A DNA stretch of 64,000 nt, taken from Erysipelotrichaceae bacterium. Lineage in GTDB: Bacteria > Bacillota_I > Bacilli_A > Erysipelotrichales > Erysipelotrichaceae. Below the pieces are notes generated by a model, which had not been told where the DNA came from, made no database searches, and saw nothing but the letters and a program-made list of their open reading frames with translations. The stretch is from contig JAFRIE010000033.1 in the NCBI GenBank assembly GCA_017432885.1, forward strand, positions 124,001-188,000, given 5' to 3'. Below, in pieces: positions 44,410 through 53,060 of this stretch; within the stretch, counting starts at the first letter, position 1; every line of letters begins with the position of its first letter. Both the position numbers and the translations under genes were made by a program.

Positions 44410-45132
44410 ATGGCAATCATGGTTCTGGTACTGCTGGCATCGTTTATTCCTTCTATCCTGCTGTTTCTGTTTCTCAGAAAAAACAAGGACGATGAGGATT
44501 ACCGTAAGACCTGCGATAAACTGTTCTGGCAGGGTTTTCTGATCGCTACCGCTGTCGGACTTGCCGATGCGGTCATCGTTCTGCTTTGGAGACTGACCGG
44601 TCTTGGGCAGAAGAATGTGATCGTGGATCTGCTTTTTAGGACGTTCATTGTGAATGCGACAGTGGAAGAAACGATGAAGTTTCTGACCGGAAAAAGATTC
44701 ATCAAGAAGGATCTGGCCAAGGTTTCGAGACTCGACGTGATCACCTACATGGCGATCGCGGCGATGGCGTTCGGACTGTTTGAGGATATTTTTTATATGT
44801 TTGAGACGAATATCGGACAGATCCTGGTCAGAGGTTTTCTGATGGGACATGTCGGATACGGAATGGTCATGGGAAGGCTCTACGGCAAGGGGATGAAGGA
44901 AGACAAGACACTTTACAAGGTATTGGGTTTACTGATCCCGATCCTCCTGCACGGTCTGTACAACTTCTCTTTAGGGGAAGGTCTACCTGACGTCTTTGCC
45001 TTCGTCGTCGTGACAGAAACTTTCCTGGTGACGGTCTTCCTCGTATACATGATCATCTTCATCCGCAAGAAGAAAAACGATCCGGAATTTACCGAACCGA
45101 TCTATCAGAAAAATGAAGCACTATCGGAATAG
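44410..45132 (+). CDS. PrsW-family intramembrane metalloprotease
   Basis: 240 residues, about seven membrane helices. The three conserved blocks are visible: VEETMKF (E-E-x2-K) near residue 82, the 'FGLFEDIFYM' segment (E-D) near 120 and 'LLIPILLHGLYNFSL' (H...N) near 178, as in PrsW and related CPBP proteases. B. subtilis PrsW cleaves anti-sigma factor RsiW at site 1; no anti-sigma gene is adjacent here. The stop lies inside the left arm of the terminator hairpin. Confidence 0.87.
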   Translation: MAIMVLVLLASFIPSILLFLFLRKNKDDEDYRKTCDKLFWQGFLIATAVGLADAVIVLLWRLTGLGQKNVIVDLLFRTFIVNATVEETMKFLTGKRFIKKDLAKVSRLDVITYMAIAAMAFGLFEDIFYMFETNIGQILVRGFLMGHVGYGMVMGRLYGKGMKEDKTLYKVLGLLIPILLHGLYNFSLGEGLPDVFAFVVVTETFLVTVFLVYMIIFIRKKKNDPEFTEPIYQKNEALSE

Positions 45133-45140
45133 TGCTTTTT
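45116..45140. terminator. Bidirectional intrinsic terminator
   Basis: Nine-pair stem AAGCACTAT/ATAGTGCTT with a CGGA loop that includes the last codons and stop of the PrsW gene; a T-run follows on the right. The EamA gene ends from the other side. Confidence 0.85.
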
Positions 45141-46000
45141 TATTTTTTGTCTGCGAAGACTTCGTTTCCTACCGAAGCCAGGATGATCATCACGGCGCCT
45201 AGGATGCCGGTCAGGGAGATCTTTTCTTTCAGGATGAGTGCTCCTATCAGGAGATTCAGAACGGGCTCCAGGTAGCCTAATACGGCAATGCTTTGGGCAG
45301 GAAGGGTATCGATGGAAGAGAAGTAGCAGATGTAGGCCACGCCGGTATGCAGGAAGCCCAGCATCAGAACGATAGCCGTTGACAGGGGATCAAACTGTTT
45401 CGGAAAGCCGTCATTGAAATAGACGTAAGGAAGGACGATCATCGCCGAAAAAAGAAGCTGTACCAGAGTCTTTTCCAGTGGACGGATATCCTGCAGCCTG
45501 CGGTTGCACAGAACGAGGATGACAAAGCCGATCGCTGCCAGAGAGCCATAGATGACGCAGCGCATGTCGACCGTATCGTTTGTTTCGAATATGCCCATCA
45601 TCATCAACATGCCCGCAAAAGCCAGGACGATGCACAGGATCTGTTTTAGATTGATCTTTTCCTTGTAGAACAGGGAAGTGATGACGACGACGATGACCGG
45701 AGCCATGTAGTTACACAGGGAAGAGATGGCGATGCCGTAGCGGTATCCCGCAAACAGGAAGACCCAGTTGAGTCCTAGGGCGATACCCGACAGGGCAAGC
45801 AGGATGAGGTTCTTCCGGATGGCGTTTTTATCGATCTTCTTTTTCTGGAAACGGAGTACCAGAAAAATGAATAAAGAACCCAGCAGACCTCTGCACAGCA
45901 CGATGAATTCACTGGAATAGACCGTGAAATGCAGGAAGAATCCGATGGTTCCATATAACGTTAAGGCAAACAGATATCGGAGAATGACCTTATCTTTCAT
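45140..46000 (-). CDS. EamA/DMT-family transporter
   Basis: 286 residues, ten membrane helices in two five-helix EamA repeats; the first repeat shows 'FIVLCRGLLGSLFIFLVL' and 'GLNWVFLFAGYRYGIAISSLCNYMAPV', the second 'SSIDTLPAQSIAVLGYLEPVLNLLIGALILKEKI' in pattern. These proteins export metabolites such as amino acids; the substrate is unknown. The ATG has no ribosome binding site, and promoter-like GTATAGTATAG lies within 20 bases, so the leader is very short. Convergent with PrsW, divergent from the phosphatase lipoprotein. Confidence 0.9.
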   Translation of the reverse strand: MKDKVILRYLFALTLYGTIGFFLHFTVYSSEFIVLCRGLLGSLFIFLVLRFQKKKIDKNAIRKNLILLALSGIALGLNWVFLFAGYRYGIAISSLCNYMAPVIVVVITSLFYKEKINLKQILCIVLAFAGMLMMMGIFETNDTVDMRCVIYGSLAAIGFVILVLCNRRLQDIRPLEKTLVQLLFSAMIVLPYVYFNDGFPKQFDPLSTAIVLMLGFLHTGVAYICYFSSIDTLPAQSIAVLGYLEPVLNLLIGALILKEKISLTGILGAVMIILASVGNEVFADKK

Positions 46001-46049
46001 TGTTGTCTATACTATACACTTTTTATGAAAAATGCGTTAGGAAAATGAA

Positions 46050-46079
46050 CTGACAGAAAGAATGAATAGAAGATATAAT
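46050..46079 (+). promoter_or_regulatory. Sigma-A promoter of the phosphatase lipoprotein gene
   Basis: CTGACA (46050-46055), 18 bases, TATAAT (46074-46079), 30 bases before the ATG with AAGGAG in between. Five of six -35 bases and all -10 bases match consensus. Confidence 0.75.
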
Positions 46080-46108
46080 TATCTGTAAGAAAACAAGGAG
46101 CATATCCG

Positions 46109-47296
46109 ATGAAGAGTATGATAAAACAATTGTCGATCGTTCTGCTGTGTCTGTGTCTTCTGATGGGCGCAGGATGTCAGAAAAAAGATACGCAGCCGGT
46201 AGGATCCGATACACTTGAAGTCAAGGATCTCGCTACGGAACATGAAAAGGAATTCGGCGGAGTTTATCTGAAAATAAAGATCGATGATTTTAACGATCTG
46301 GGTTTTCAATACGGAGACAGCGTGGATGTTCTGTTTTCTAACGGCTACCGGCTGGAGGATATTCCCTACTACAACGGCTACTATGTTCCGGCAGGAGATG
46401 CGCTGCTGATTGCCTATCCGGGATACGACTACATCAAGGCGGCGATCAACTACGGAGACGATCTGTGGCAGAAGGCGGGACTAAAAGCTTCCAGGGGAGA
46501 AAGCCTGTGGCTGGCGGCCGATCTGAATGAACACTCCACGGCTACGGTCATATTAAGAGAGGCAGGCAAATACTACGACAACCAGCTTGCCAGAGACATC
46601 CACTATACGGATTTCAGAAAGGACTATCCGAGCGATGAAGTGTTTGCGAATTTCCGCAATATCACTGTGGGCAATATTAAAGAAGGCAGGATCTACCGTT
46701 CCGCGTCTCCCTGTGACAACCAGCACAGCAGAGCCACTTATGTGAATGATCTGATCAGGGAAGCGGGGATCAATGCGATCCTGAATCTTTCAGACAACGA
46801 AGAAAAGATCGAGAAGTATATCGCTCAGGAAGATTTCTCCTGCAACTGTTTTCTGGAACTCTATGAAAAAGGCAATGTCTTCCCAATCGCCCTGAACATG
46901 AACTATCTCTCGCAGGAATTCGCCGAAAAGATCGCTCAAGGATTCATTGAGATTTCCGAAAAGGAAGGGCCTTATCTGATCCACTGTACGGAGGGAAAGG
47001 ACAGAACGGGATTCGTATGCATGCTGGTGGAAGCGCTGGCAGACGCGGACTACCGGTCCATCGTGGACGACTACATGCTGACATACGACAACTACTACAA
47101 GATCAACAAAACGAAAGAACCGCTGAAGTACCGGATCATTAAGGAACAGAACATTGACGAGATGCTGAGATTCCTGGTCTACGACGGTAGCGATATTGAG
47201 ACTGCGGACCTGTCTTTCTATGCCAGAGGCTATCTGGAAAACGCCGGCATGAGTCAGGAACAGATCGATCTTTTCCTCGAAAGGATCACACGATAG
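46109..47296 (+). CDS. Tyrosine-phosphatase lipoprotein with SAM-adenosyltransferase-like domain
   Basis: 395 residues. A signal peptide ends at C23 (LMGAGC, a slightly atypical lipobox). Residues about 50-145 (FQYGDSVDVLFSNGYRLEDI ... YYVPAGDALLIAYPGYDYIKAAINYGDDLW in pattern) resemble the C-terminal domain of SAM-hydroxide adenosyltransferases. Residues about 180-330 form an IphP-type phosphatase with I-H-C293-T-E-G-K-D-R299-T-G. It would act at the outer membrane face on tyrosine or lipid phosphates. The gene is followed, two bases after its stop, by a small conserved gene, so both form one operon. Confidence 0.88.
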   Translation: MKSMIKQLSIVLLCLCLLMGAGCQKKDTQPVGSDTLEVKDLATEHEKEFGGVYLKIKIDDFNDLGFQYGDSVDVLFSNGYRLEDIPYYNGYYVPAGDALLIAYPGYDYIKAAINYGDDLWQKAGLKASRGESLWLAADLNEHSTATVILREAGKYYDNQLARDIHYTDFRKDYPSDEVFANFRNITVGNIKEGRIYRSASPCDNQHSRATYVNDLIREAGINAILNLSDNEEKIEKYIAQEDFSCNCFLELYEKGNVFPIALNMNYLSQEFAEKIAQGFIEISEKEGPYLIHCTEGKDRTGFVCMLVEALADADYRSIVDDYMLTYDNYYKINKTKEPLKYRIIKEQNIDEMLRFLVYDGSDIETADLSFYARGYLENAGMSQEQIDLFLERITR

Positions 47297-47298
47297 AC

Positions 47299-47739
47299 AT
47301 GGAAGAGAAGGTTTACCGTTTCTACGGTTCGGATCACGATATCGGAATCGATCATCCCGAATATCCGGATATTCACGACATCAGGGAACTGTACGATGTT
47401 CTGTGTAAACTCTGGTGCAGGGAGACCTGTGCGCCTAGAATGAGGAAAGACTGGTGCGAAGAAAACAGGACTCTGGGTCAGTGTTCCATCACGGCCTTTC
47501 TGGTTCAGGATATTCTCGGGGGTGAAGTCTACGGTGTCGATCTGAAGGACGGGAACTTCCACTGCTTCAATGTGGTAAACGGCTGCAGTTTCGATCTGAC
47601 CAGCGAGCAGTTTCTGCCTGAAATGCTATGCTACGAGAACGCGATACGGCAGTCCAGAGATGTTCATTTTGCCAAGGAAGAGAAGCGCTTGCGTTATGTT
47701 TATCTGAAGGCTGCATTAAAGAACCATGAAAGGAAATGA
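47299..47739 (+). CDS. Conserved hypothetical protein (YunG-like)
   Basis: 146 residues. Its core 'LCKLWCRETCAPRMRKDW', 'LGQCSITAFLVQDILGGEVYGV', 'FHCFNVVNG' and 'FDLTSEQF' recalls a family of YunG-like proteins of unknown function; the ordered Cys...His...Asp positions would fit a papain-like or transglutaminase-like fold, but this is a guess. There is no signal peptide. It is cotranscribed with the phosphatase lipoprotein and followed by a terminator. Confidence 0.7.
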   Translation: MEEKVYRFYGSDHDIGIDHPEYPDIHDIRELYDVLCKLWCRETCAPRMRKDWCEENRTLGQCSITAFLVQDILGGEVYGVDLKDGNFHCFNVVNGCSFDLTSEQFLPEMLCYENAIRQSRDVHFAKEEKRLRYVYLKAALKNHERK

Positions 47740-47768
47740 AGGCCTAAATGAAGAGGCCTTTTGTTTTG
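47739..47768 (+). terminator. Intrinsic terminator
   Basis: Seven-pair stem AAGGCCT/AGGCCTT with an eight-base loop and following T-rich sequence, at the end of the phosphatase operon. The gap between 47740 and 48075 otherwise holds promoter sequence and the guanine riboswitch described separately. Confidence 0.75.
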
Positions 47769-47851
47769 TAAAGAGGTAAACGCTTACAGTTGAATTCTCA
47801 TTCGATTGTGTGTAAGGGAACGGTTTTTTGTGCTAAACTGAAGAAGTAATT

Positions 47852-47920
47852 TATCGTATAATCCTTCAGATATGGTGAAGGAGTCTCTACCCCGGTGCCG
47901 TAAAGACCGGGACTATGATA
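47852..47920 (+). ncRNA. Guanine-type purine riboswitch aptamer
   Basis: Conserved elements appear in order: P1 strand TATCGTA, then ATAATCC, GATATGG, GGAGTCTCTACC, the P3 stem CCGGTGCC/GACCGG-type pairing with a GTAAA loop, and GACTATGA closing P1 with TATGATA. The C at 47913 corresponds to position 74 of the xpt aptamer; C there recognises guanine or hypoxanthine, whereas adenine switches have U. It lies 156 bases upstream of the transporter gene with a terminator between, so purine excess should stop transcription. Confidence 0.93.
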
Positions 47921-47995
47921 GGATTCCCTTTCTTAGGTAATCCTTGATAAGACGATAGGATTACAAAAGAAGGAGCAGGTATCATCAGCTCCCGC

Positions 47996-48046
47996 AGAAG
48001 TCTTCTTGAAGTGATCATTTATAGACACTGTTTGAGAAGCTTTTTT
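47996..48046 (+). terminator. Riboswitch expression-platform terminator
   Basis: AGAAG-(T)-CTTCTTGAAGTG pairs with CACTGTTTGAGAAGCTT around a central loop and is followed by T6. It can form when the aptamer P1 is stabilised by ligand, giving an OFF switch. Several extra hairpins built on AGGATT/AATCCT (47920-47965) lie between aptamer and terminator and may form the alternative structure. Confidence 0.75.
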
Positions 48047-48075
48047 GCATTTCATCAAAGAAAGGAAGAAAAGAG

Positions 48076-49320
48076 ATGAAAAAACTGTTTACTGCTTTAC
48101 TGGTTCTTCTGATGGTCTTCTCCATGACTGCCTGCGGCAAGAAGGAAGAAGGCGGCGAAGAAGGCTACAACGGACCTAAGATCGGTGTGATCCTGGTCGG
48201 TGATGAAAACGAAGGCTATACCTACGCGCATATTCTGGGTATCCGGGAAGCTGCGAAAAAGCTGGAGATCCCTGATGAGGCGATCATCTGGAAGTACAAC
48301 GTTCCGGAAGATCAGACGACTTACGACATGGCGATCGACCTGGTCGAAAACGGCGCCACGCTGGTTATTTCCAACTCTTACGCTCATCAGTCCTTCATGC
48401 AGCAGGCTGCAGGCGAGAATCCTGAAGTTACCTTCGTCGCTCTGACAGGTGACAACGGCGCTCCTTCCGGACTGAACAACCTGAAGAACGCGTTCCCGCA
48501 GACTTATGAATCAAGATATGTTTCCGGTGTTGTTGCCGGTATGAAGATCAAGGAACTGGCTGACAACGGTGCACTGGTCGATGCCAACTTCAATGAAGAA
48601 GGCAAAGTCAAGGTCGGTTATGTCGGTGCATTCCCTTATGCGGAAGTCGTTTCCGGCTATACCGCTTTCTATCTGGGTATCCGTTCCGTTTATCCTGATG
48701 TAACGATGTATGTCGAATATACGAACTCCTGGTTTGATCTGACTGCGGAAGCTACTGTCGGTGACGATCTGATGTCCAAGGGCTGTGTCATCATCGGTCA
48801 GCACGCAGACTCCACGGGTGCTCCTTCCAGACTGCAGGGCAACATGGAAAACAACACCTACGGATTCACTGCCTACTCCGTCGGCTACAACGTATCGATG
48901 CTGGATGTTGCACCGGATGTAGCGCTGACTTCTGCAGGCAACGTCTGGGAGAAATACTACACTTACGCTTTCCAGTGCTGGAAGAACGGTGAAGAGATCA
49001 TGACCGACTGGTCGGAAGGCTACAAGACGGATGCAGTCGAAATCACGCCGTTAGGCAAGGCTGTCGCTGCCGGAACACAAGAAGCTGTCGACGCCGCTGT
49101 CGCTGCAATCAAGGATGGAACACTCCATGTCTTCGATGCTTCGACCTTCACGATCGACGGTCAGACTCCGACCTCCATGGTTGCGGATGCCTTCTCGGAT
49201 CCTGCATTCACGCCGGATACCGAAGCTCTGATCGACGGCTACTTCCACGAGTCTGAATTCAGAAGCGCTCCTTACTTCTCATTCAGAATCGACGGTATCG
49301 TTGAACTGAGTTCCAACTAA
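48076..49320 (+). CDS. BMP-family nucleoside ABC transporter substrate-binding lipoprotein
   Basis: 414 residues. The lipoprotein signal ends at C20 (MTAC-GKKEE). The mature protein has the BMP/PnrA fold: 'GPKIGVILVGDENEGYTYAHILGIREAAKKL', 'VEFVALTG'-type strand and 'GVIIGQHAD' near residue 235. PnrA-like proteins bind purine nucleosides; the guanine riboswitch upstream supports guanosine or related purines. AAAGGAAGAAAAGAG precedes the ATG. A strong hairpin after the stop separates it from the ATPase gene and probably lets it be made in excess. Confidence 0.92.
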   Translation: MKKLFTALLVLLMVFSMTACGKKEEGGEEGYNGPKIGVILVGDENEGYTYAHILGIREAAKKLEIPDEAIIWKYNVPEDQTTYDMAIDLVENGATLVISNSYAHQSFMQQAAGENPEVTFVALTGDNGAPSGLNNLKNAFPQTYESRYVSGVVAGMKIKELADNGALVDANFNEEGKVKVGYVGAFPYAEVVSGYTAFYLGIRSVYPDVTMYVEYTNSWFDLTAEATVGDDLMSKGCVIIGQHADSTGAPSRLQGNMENNTYGFTAYSVGYNVSMLDVAPDVALTSAGNVWEKYYTYAFQCWKNGEEIMTDWSEGYKTDAVEITPLGKAVAAGTQEAVDAAVAAIKDGTLHVFDASTFTIDGQTPTSMVADAFSDPAFTPDTEALIDGYFHESEFRSAPYFSFRIDGIVELSSN

Positions 49321-49345
49321 TTCAAGTTCTATATTATGTTTCAAG

Positions 49346-49390
49346 ACATTACAGGCTTCCTGAAAGAAGCCTGTAATGTTTTCTGTTTTC
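49346..49390 (+). terminator. Intercistronic hairpin between binding protein and ATPase genes
   Basis: Fourteen-pair stem ACATTACAGGCTTC/GAAGCCTGTAATGT with a six-base loop and a T-rich tail, 26 bases after the binding-protein stop. It likely acts as a leaky terminator or a 3'-end protecting structure, since the downstream genes belong to the same transporter. Confidence 0.85.
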
Positions 49391-49402
49391 AGGAGGGTAA
49401 TT

Positions 49403-50926
49403 ATGAGTGAAGCGGCTGTTTCCATGCGTCATATCAGCAAGGCTTTCGGCAAGAAGGTCCTGGCCAACAAAGACGTCGATCTGGATATTTATCATGGGGA
49501 GATCCTTTCGCTTCTGGGGGAGAACGGAAGCGGAAAGACGACGCTCATGAACATGCTTTCGGGGGTCTATTATCCGGATGAAGGAGAGATCTTTATCGAC
49601 GGAAAACCGGTCAGTATCGCTTCTCCGAAGGATGCTTACGATCTTGGCATCGGCATGATCCACCAGCACTTCAAGCTGATCGACGTGTTTACGGCTCTGG
49701 AGAATATCCTGATCGGTCTGCCGAAACAGAATAGTGAAAAGAAGTGCCGGAAGGAAGTCGAGGACATCTGCAGCCGGTACGGTTTTGAACTGGATCTGGA
49801 CAAAAAGATCTACGACATGTCGGTATCGGAGAAAGAGACGCTGGAGATCGTCAAGACGCTTTACCGCGGTGCAGATGTGCTGATCCTAGATGAGCCGACG
49901 GCCGTTCTGACGCCGCAGGAGATCCGCAGGCTTTTTGAGATCCTCAGAAACATGAAAGACGACGGCAAGGCGATCGTGATCATCACGCACAAGCTCAACG
50001 AGGTCATGGAGATCTCAGATCGCATTACGGTACTGCGTAAGGGGGAAAATGTCGGTACTGTCCTGAAAACAGAAACCAATGAACAGCAGCTGACCGAGAT
50101 GATGGTCGGTGAGAAAGTGGTATTGAATATTGCCAGAGACTTGGTGGAAGACAAGGCAAAGCGTCTGGAAGTGAAACACCTTTCGGTCAAGAATAAAGAA
50201 GACAAGCTGGTCGTGGATGATATTTCTTTTGATTTGTACAGCGGCGAGATCCTGGGGATCGCGGGTATTTCCGGATCCGGTCAGAAGGAACTGCTGGAAG
50301 CGATCATGGGCCTGCAGAAATGCGAGGAAGGCTCTTCCGTCATCTACAATTCGACTGCCCACGGCGTCCATGAACTGGTCGGTCTCAGCACCAAGGAGAT
50401 CATCCAGTTCGGTCTGCATCTGGCTTTCGTTCCGGAAGACCGTCTGGGCATGGGTCTGGTCGGAAATATGGGTATGACGGACAATGTGATGCTGAAGAGG
50501 TATCGGAAGGGCAGCGGTCCTTTCCTGCACCGGAAACAGCCGGAAGCGACGGCTCAGAAGATCAAAGATGAACTGGGCGTCCTGACTCCGGATCTGGATT
50601 ATCCGGTCAGAAGACTTTCCGGCGGCAATGTGCAGAAGATTCTGGTCGGCAGAGAGATCAACAACAAGCCGACTGTTCTGATGACGGCTTATGCGGTCAG
50701 AGGTCTGGATATCAATACATCTTATGCGATCTACAATCTTCTGAATGAACAGAAGAAAAAAGGCGTAGCGGTCATCTATGTCGGTGAAGACCTGGATGTC
50801 CTGCTTGCCCTGTCGGATCGGATCATGGTGCTGTGTTCCGGTAAACTCAACGGAATGCTGGATGGCAGAAGCGCTTCGAAGGAAGAAGTCGGCTATCTGA
50901 TGACGCATCTGAAGGAGGAAGCCTAA
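49403..50926 (+). CDS. Nucleoside ABC transporter ATP-binding protein (two NBDs)
   Basis: 507 residues from ATG 49403 with AGGAGGG in front. The first nucleotide-binding domain has Walker A GENGSGKT (39-46) and Walker B LILDEPT (about 161-166) but a degenerate signature (MSVSEKE). The second has a modified Walker A (GISGSGQKE) and a good signature LSGGNVQK, while its Walker B region reads VLMTAYAVRGLD, lacking the usual acidic residue. Such asymmetry between the halves is usual for RbsA/NupO-type ATPases. It energises the two permeases encoded next; its stop overlaps the first permease start by one base. Confidence 0.92.
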   Translation: MSEAAVSMRHISKAFGKKVLANKDVDLDIYHGEILSLLGENGSGKTTLMNMLSGVYYPDEGEIFIDGKPVSIASPKDAYDLGIGMIHQHFKLIDVFTALENILIGLPKQNSEKKCRKEVEDICSRYGFELDLDKKIYDMSVSEKETLEIVKTLYRGADVLILDEPTAVLTPQEIRRLFEILRNMKDDGKAIVIITHKLNEVMEISDRITVLRKGENVGTVLKTETNEQQLTEMMVGEKVVLNIARDLVEDKAKRLEVKHLSVKNKEDKLVVDDISFDLYSGEILGIAGISGSGQKELLEAIMGLQKCEEGSSVIYNSTAHGVHELVGLSTKEIIQFGLHLAFVPEDRLGMGLVGNMGMTDNVMLKRYRKGSGPFLHRKQPEATAQKIKDELGVLTPDLDYPVRRLSGGNVQKILVGREINNKPTVLMTAYAVRGLDINTSYAIYNLLNEQKKKGVAVIYVGEDLDVLLALSDRIMVLCSGKLNGMLDGRSASKEEVGYLMTHLKEEA

Positions 50927-52026
50927 TGGAAAAGAAAAATCACAGGGAACCTCTGTTCCATATCGTAAAAAAAGATGAAGCAAGTCTTCCTCTTAAAATG
51001 CTTACGGTTGCTTTGACGGTACTGGCAGCTCTGCTGGTATCGGCCTTATTCATCAACTTCGTAACGAAACTGGATCCGATCAGCGTCTATCAGTCGATGT
51101 TCAAGGGCGCTTTCGGTACATCGAGAAGGACCTGGATCACGGTTAGAGATACCTGCCTGCTGCTGCTGATCTCCGTATCTCTGACACCGGCTTTCCGGAT
51201 GCGTTTCTGGAACTGCGGCGCGGAAGGTCAGATCCTGATCGGCGGTTTAAGCACGGCCGCGCTGATGATCTATCTGGGAGACCGGATCCCTACGGCAGTG
51301 CTGCTGATAATCATGTTCGTGGTATCGGCACTGTGCGGCGCTTTGTGGTCCCTGCTTCCGGCGGTCTTCAAGGCCAGATACGATACCAATGAAACTTTAT
51401 TTACTTTAATGATGAACTACGTGGCGATCCAGATCGTCGAGTTCTTCGTGGATTTCTGGGACAAGAAACAGTCCCACTCCGTCGGCATCATCAACATGAA
51501 TACGATGGGCGGATGGTTCCCGAAGATCTTCGGTCAGCAGTACATTCTGAATGTGCTGATCGTCGTCGTCATTACCGTAGCGGTATACATCTACATGCGC
51601 TATTCTAAGCACGGCTATGAGGATGCGGTCGTCGGCGAATCCGTCGCGACAGCCAGATATGCCGGCATCAACGTGCCGAAGGTCATCCGGAACAATGTCC
51701 TGCTTTCGGGTGCGATTTCCGGCATTGCGGGTTTTGTGGAAGTAGCCGGCATCTCCCACACTATTTCGAATGAAACAGCCGGGGGAAGAGGCTTTACCGC
51801 CATTATCGTGTGCTGGCTGGCAAAGTTCAATCCGTTTACGATGATCCTGATCTCGGCCTTCATCGTCTTCCTGGATAAGGGTGCATCCCAGATCTCCAGC
51901 GACTTCGGTCTGAACGAATATGCTTCGAACATCATTACCGGTATTATCCTGTTCTTTATCTTAAGTTCGGAGTTCTTCAACAACTACAGAATAACGGTTC
52001 ATAAAAACAGAAAGGAAGGTGAATAG
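50926..52026 (+). CDS. Nucleoside ABC transporter permease 1 (NupP-like)
   Basis: 366 residues; the ATG shares its first base with the preceding TAA. About ten membrane helices, with 'RDTCLLLLISVSLTPAFRMRFWNCGAEGQILIGGL' and 'GYEDAVVGESVATARYAGINVPKVIRNNVLLSGAISGIAGFVEV' typical of the BMP-associated branched-chain-type permeases. It forms the membrane channel with the second permease. Gene order binding protein, ATPase, permease, permease matches the B. subtilis nupNOPQ guanosine importer. Confidence 0.9.
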   Translation: MEKKNHREPLFHIVKKDEASLPLKMLTVALTVLAALLVSALFINFVTKLDPISVYQSMFKGAFGTSRRTWITVRDTCLLLLISVSLTPAFRMRFWNCGAEGQILIGGLSTAALMIYLGDRIPTAVLLIIMFVVSALCGALWSLLPAVFKARYDTNETLFTLMMNYVAIQIVEFFVDFWDKKQSHSVGIINMNTMGGWFPKIFGQQYILNVLIVVVITVAVYIYMRYSKHGYEDAVVGESVATARYAGINVPKVIRNNVLLSGAISGIAGFVEVAGISHTISNETAGGRGFTAIIVCWLAKFNPFTMILISAFIVFLDKGASQISSDFGLNEYASNIITGIILFFILSSEFFNNYRITVHKNRKEGE

Positions 52027-52027
52027 G

Positions 52028-53059
52028 ATGGGTGTTTCCCAGATCATTTCCTGGTTCGTGGCGGCGATCACGTTCGGTACGGTGATTATGTACGGCTGTA
52101 TCGGCGAGACAATCAACCAGAAAGCCGGAGGACTCAACCTCGGCGTTCCCGGCGTGATGCAGATCGGAGGCATCGCTTCCCTGGCCTGTGCCTTTCTTTA
52201 CGAGAGTTCCGTATCCAACCCAAGTCCGATCGTCGGAATGCTCCTGTGTCTGCTTAGCACGCTGATCGCATCGGCACTGGCCGGACTGCTGTATTCTTTC
52301 CTGACGGTTACGCTGAAGGTCAATCAGAACGTCACAGGACTGACACTGACGATATTCGGAACAGGCGTAGCGAACTTCTTCGGCGGAAACATGATGAAGC
52401 TTTCCGGAGGGGTCGGGACGATCTCGGTCGCTGTCACTTCCAGTGCTTTCAGGGCCAAGCTGCCTTTCCTGTTCGGTCGCTTCGGGACCGTTGGTTCCAT
52501 CCTTTTCTCCCACGGCTGGATGGTCTACGTAGCACTGATCATGGCTTTCCTGATCCAGTATTTCCTGAACAGAACCAGAACGGGTCTGAATCTGAGGGCG
52601 GTCGGTGAGAATCCGGCAACAGCCGATGCAGCAGGCATCAATGTCACGAGATACAAGTATCTGGCTTCTCTGACCGGTTCGATGATCTGCGGTCTGGGCG
52701 GTCTGTTCTATGTCATGGACTACATCAAGGGTACTTGGGCGAACGACTCGGCAATCGAAGCGCTGGGCTGGCTGGCGGTAGCACTGGTCATCTTTACCAG
52801 CTGGAAGCCGAAGAACGCCACCTGGGGCGCTTATCTGTTCGGTTTGTGCTACTGGGCATACATTTATATTCCGATGGAGATTTCGCGTTTTCTGGCGGCT
52901 AAAATGAAGCTGCAGAGCGCCACATACATGCAGAACCTGTACAAGATGCTTCCGTATATCGTAACCATCGTCGTACTGTGTGCGGTATCGAAACGGAAGA
53001 AAAAGGAGAACTTGGCACCGTCTTCACTGGGTCAGAGCTATTTCAGAGAAGAAAGATAA
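52028..53059 (+). CDS. Nucleoside ABC transporter permease 2 (NupQ-like)
   Basis: 343 residues from ATG 52028 (MGVSQIIS), preceded by GGAAGGTGAATAGG inside the end of permease 1. About nine membrane helices; the early 'YGCIGETINQKAGGLNLGVPGVMQIGG' and the later 'GLNLRAVGENPATADAAGINVTRYKY' loops match the partner permease family. Completes the purine nucleoside importer. The C-terminus is polar and basic. One base separates its stop from the next ATG. Confidence 0.9.
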   Translation: MGVSQIISWFVAAITFGTVIMYGCIGETINQKAGGLNLGVPGVMQIGGIASLACAFLYESSVSNPSPIVGMLLCLLSTLIASALAGLLYSFLTVTLKVNQNVTGLTLTIFGTGVANFFGGNMMKLSGGVGTISVAVTSSAFRAKLPFLFGRFGTVGSILFSHGWMVYVALIMAFLIQYFLNRTRTGLNLRAVGENPATADAAGINVTRYKYLASLTGSMICGLGGLFYVMDYIKGTWANDSAIEALGWLAVALVIFTSWKPKNATWGAYLFGLCYWAYIYIPMEISRFLAAKMKLQSATYMQNLYKMLPYIVTIVVLCAVSKRKKKENLAPSSLGQSYFREER

Positions 53060-53060
53060 A

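Noticed and set aside
47920-47965. Second purine-like aptamer suggested by repeated AGGATT/AATCCT
   Set aside because: Conserved loop sequences of the aptamer (TATGG, TCTACC) are absent; it is better read as part of the expression platform.
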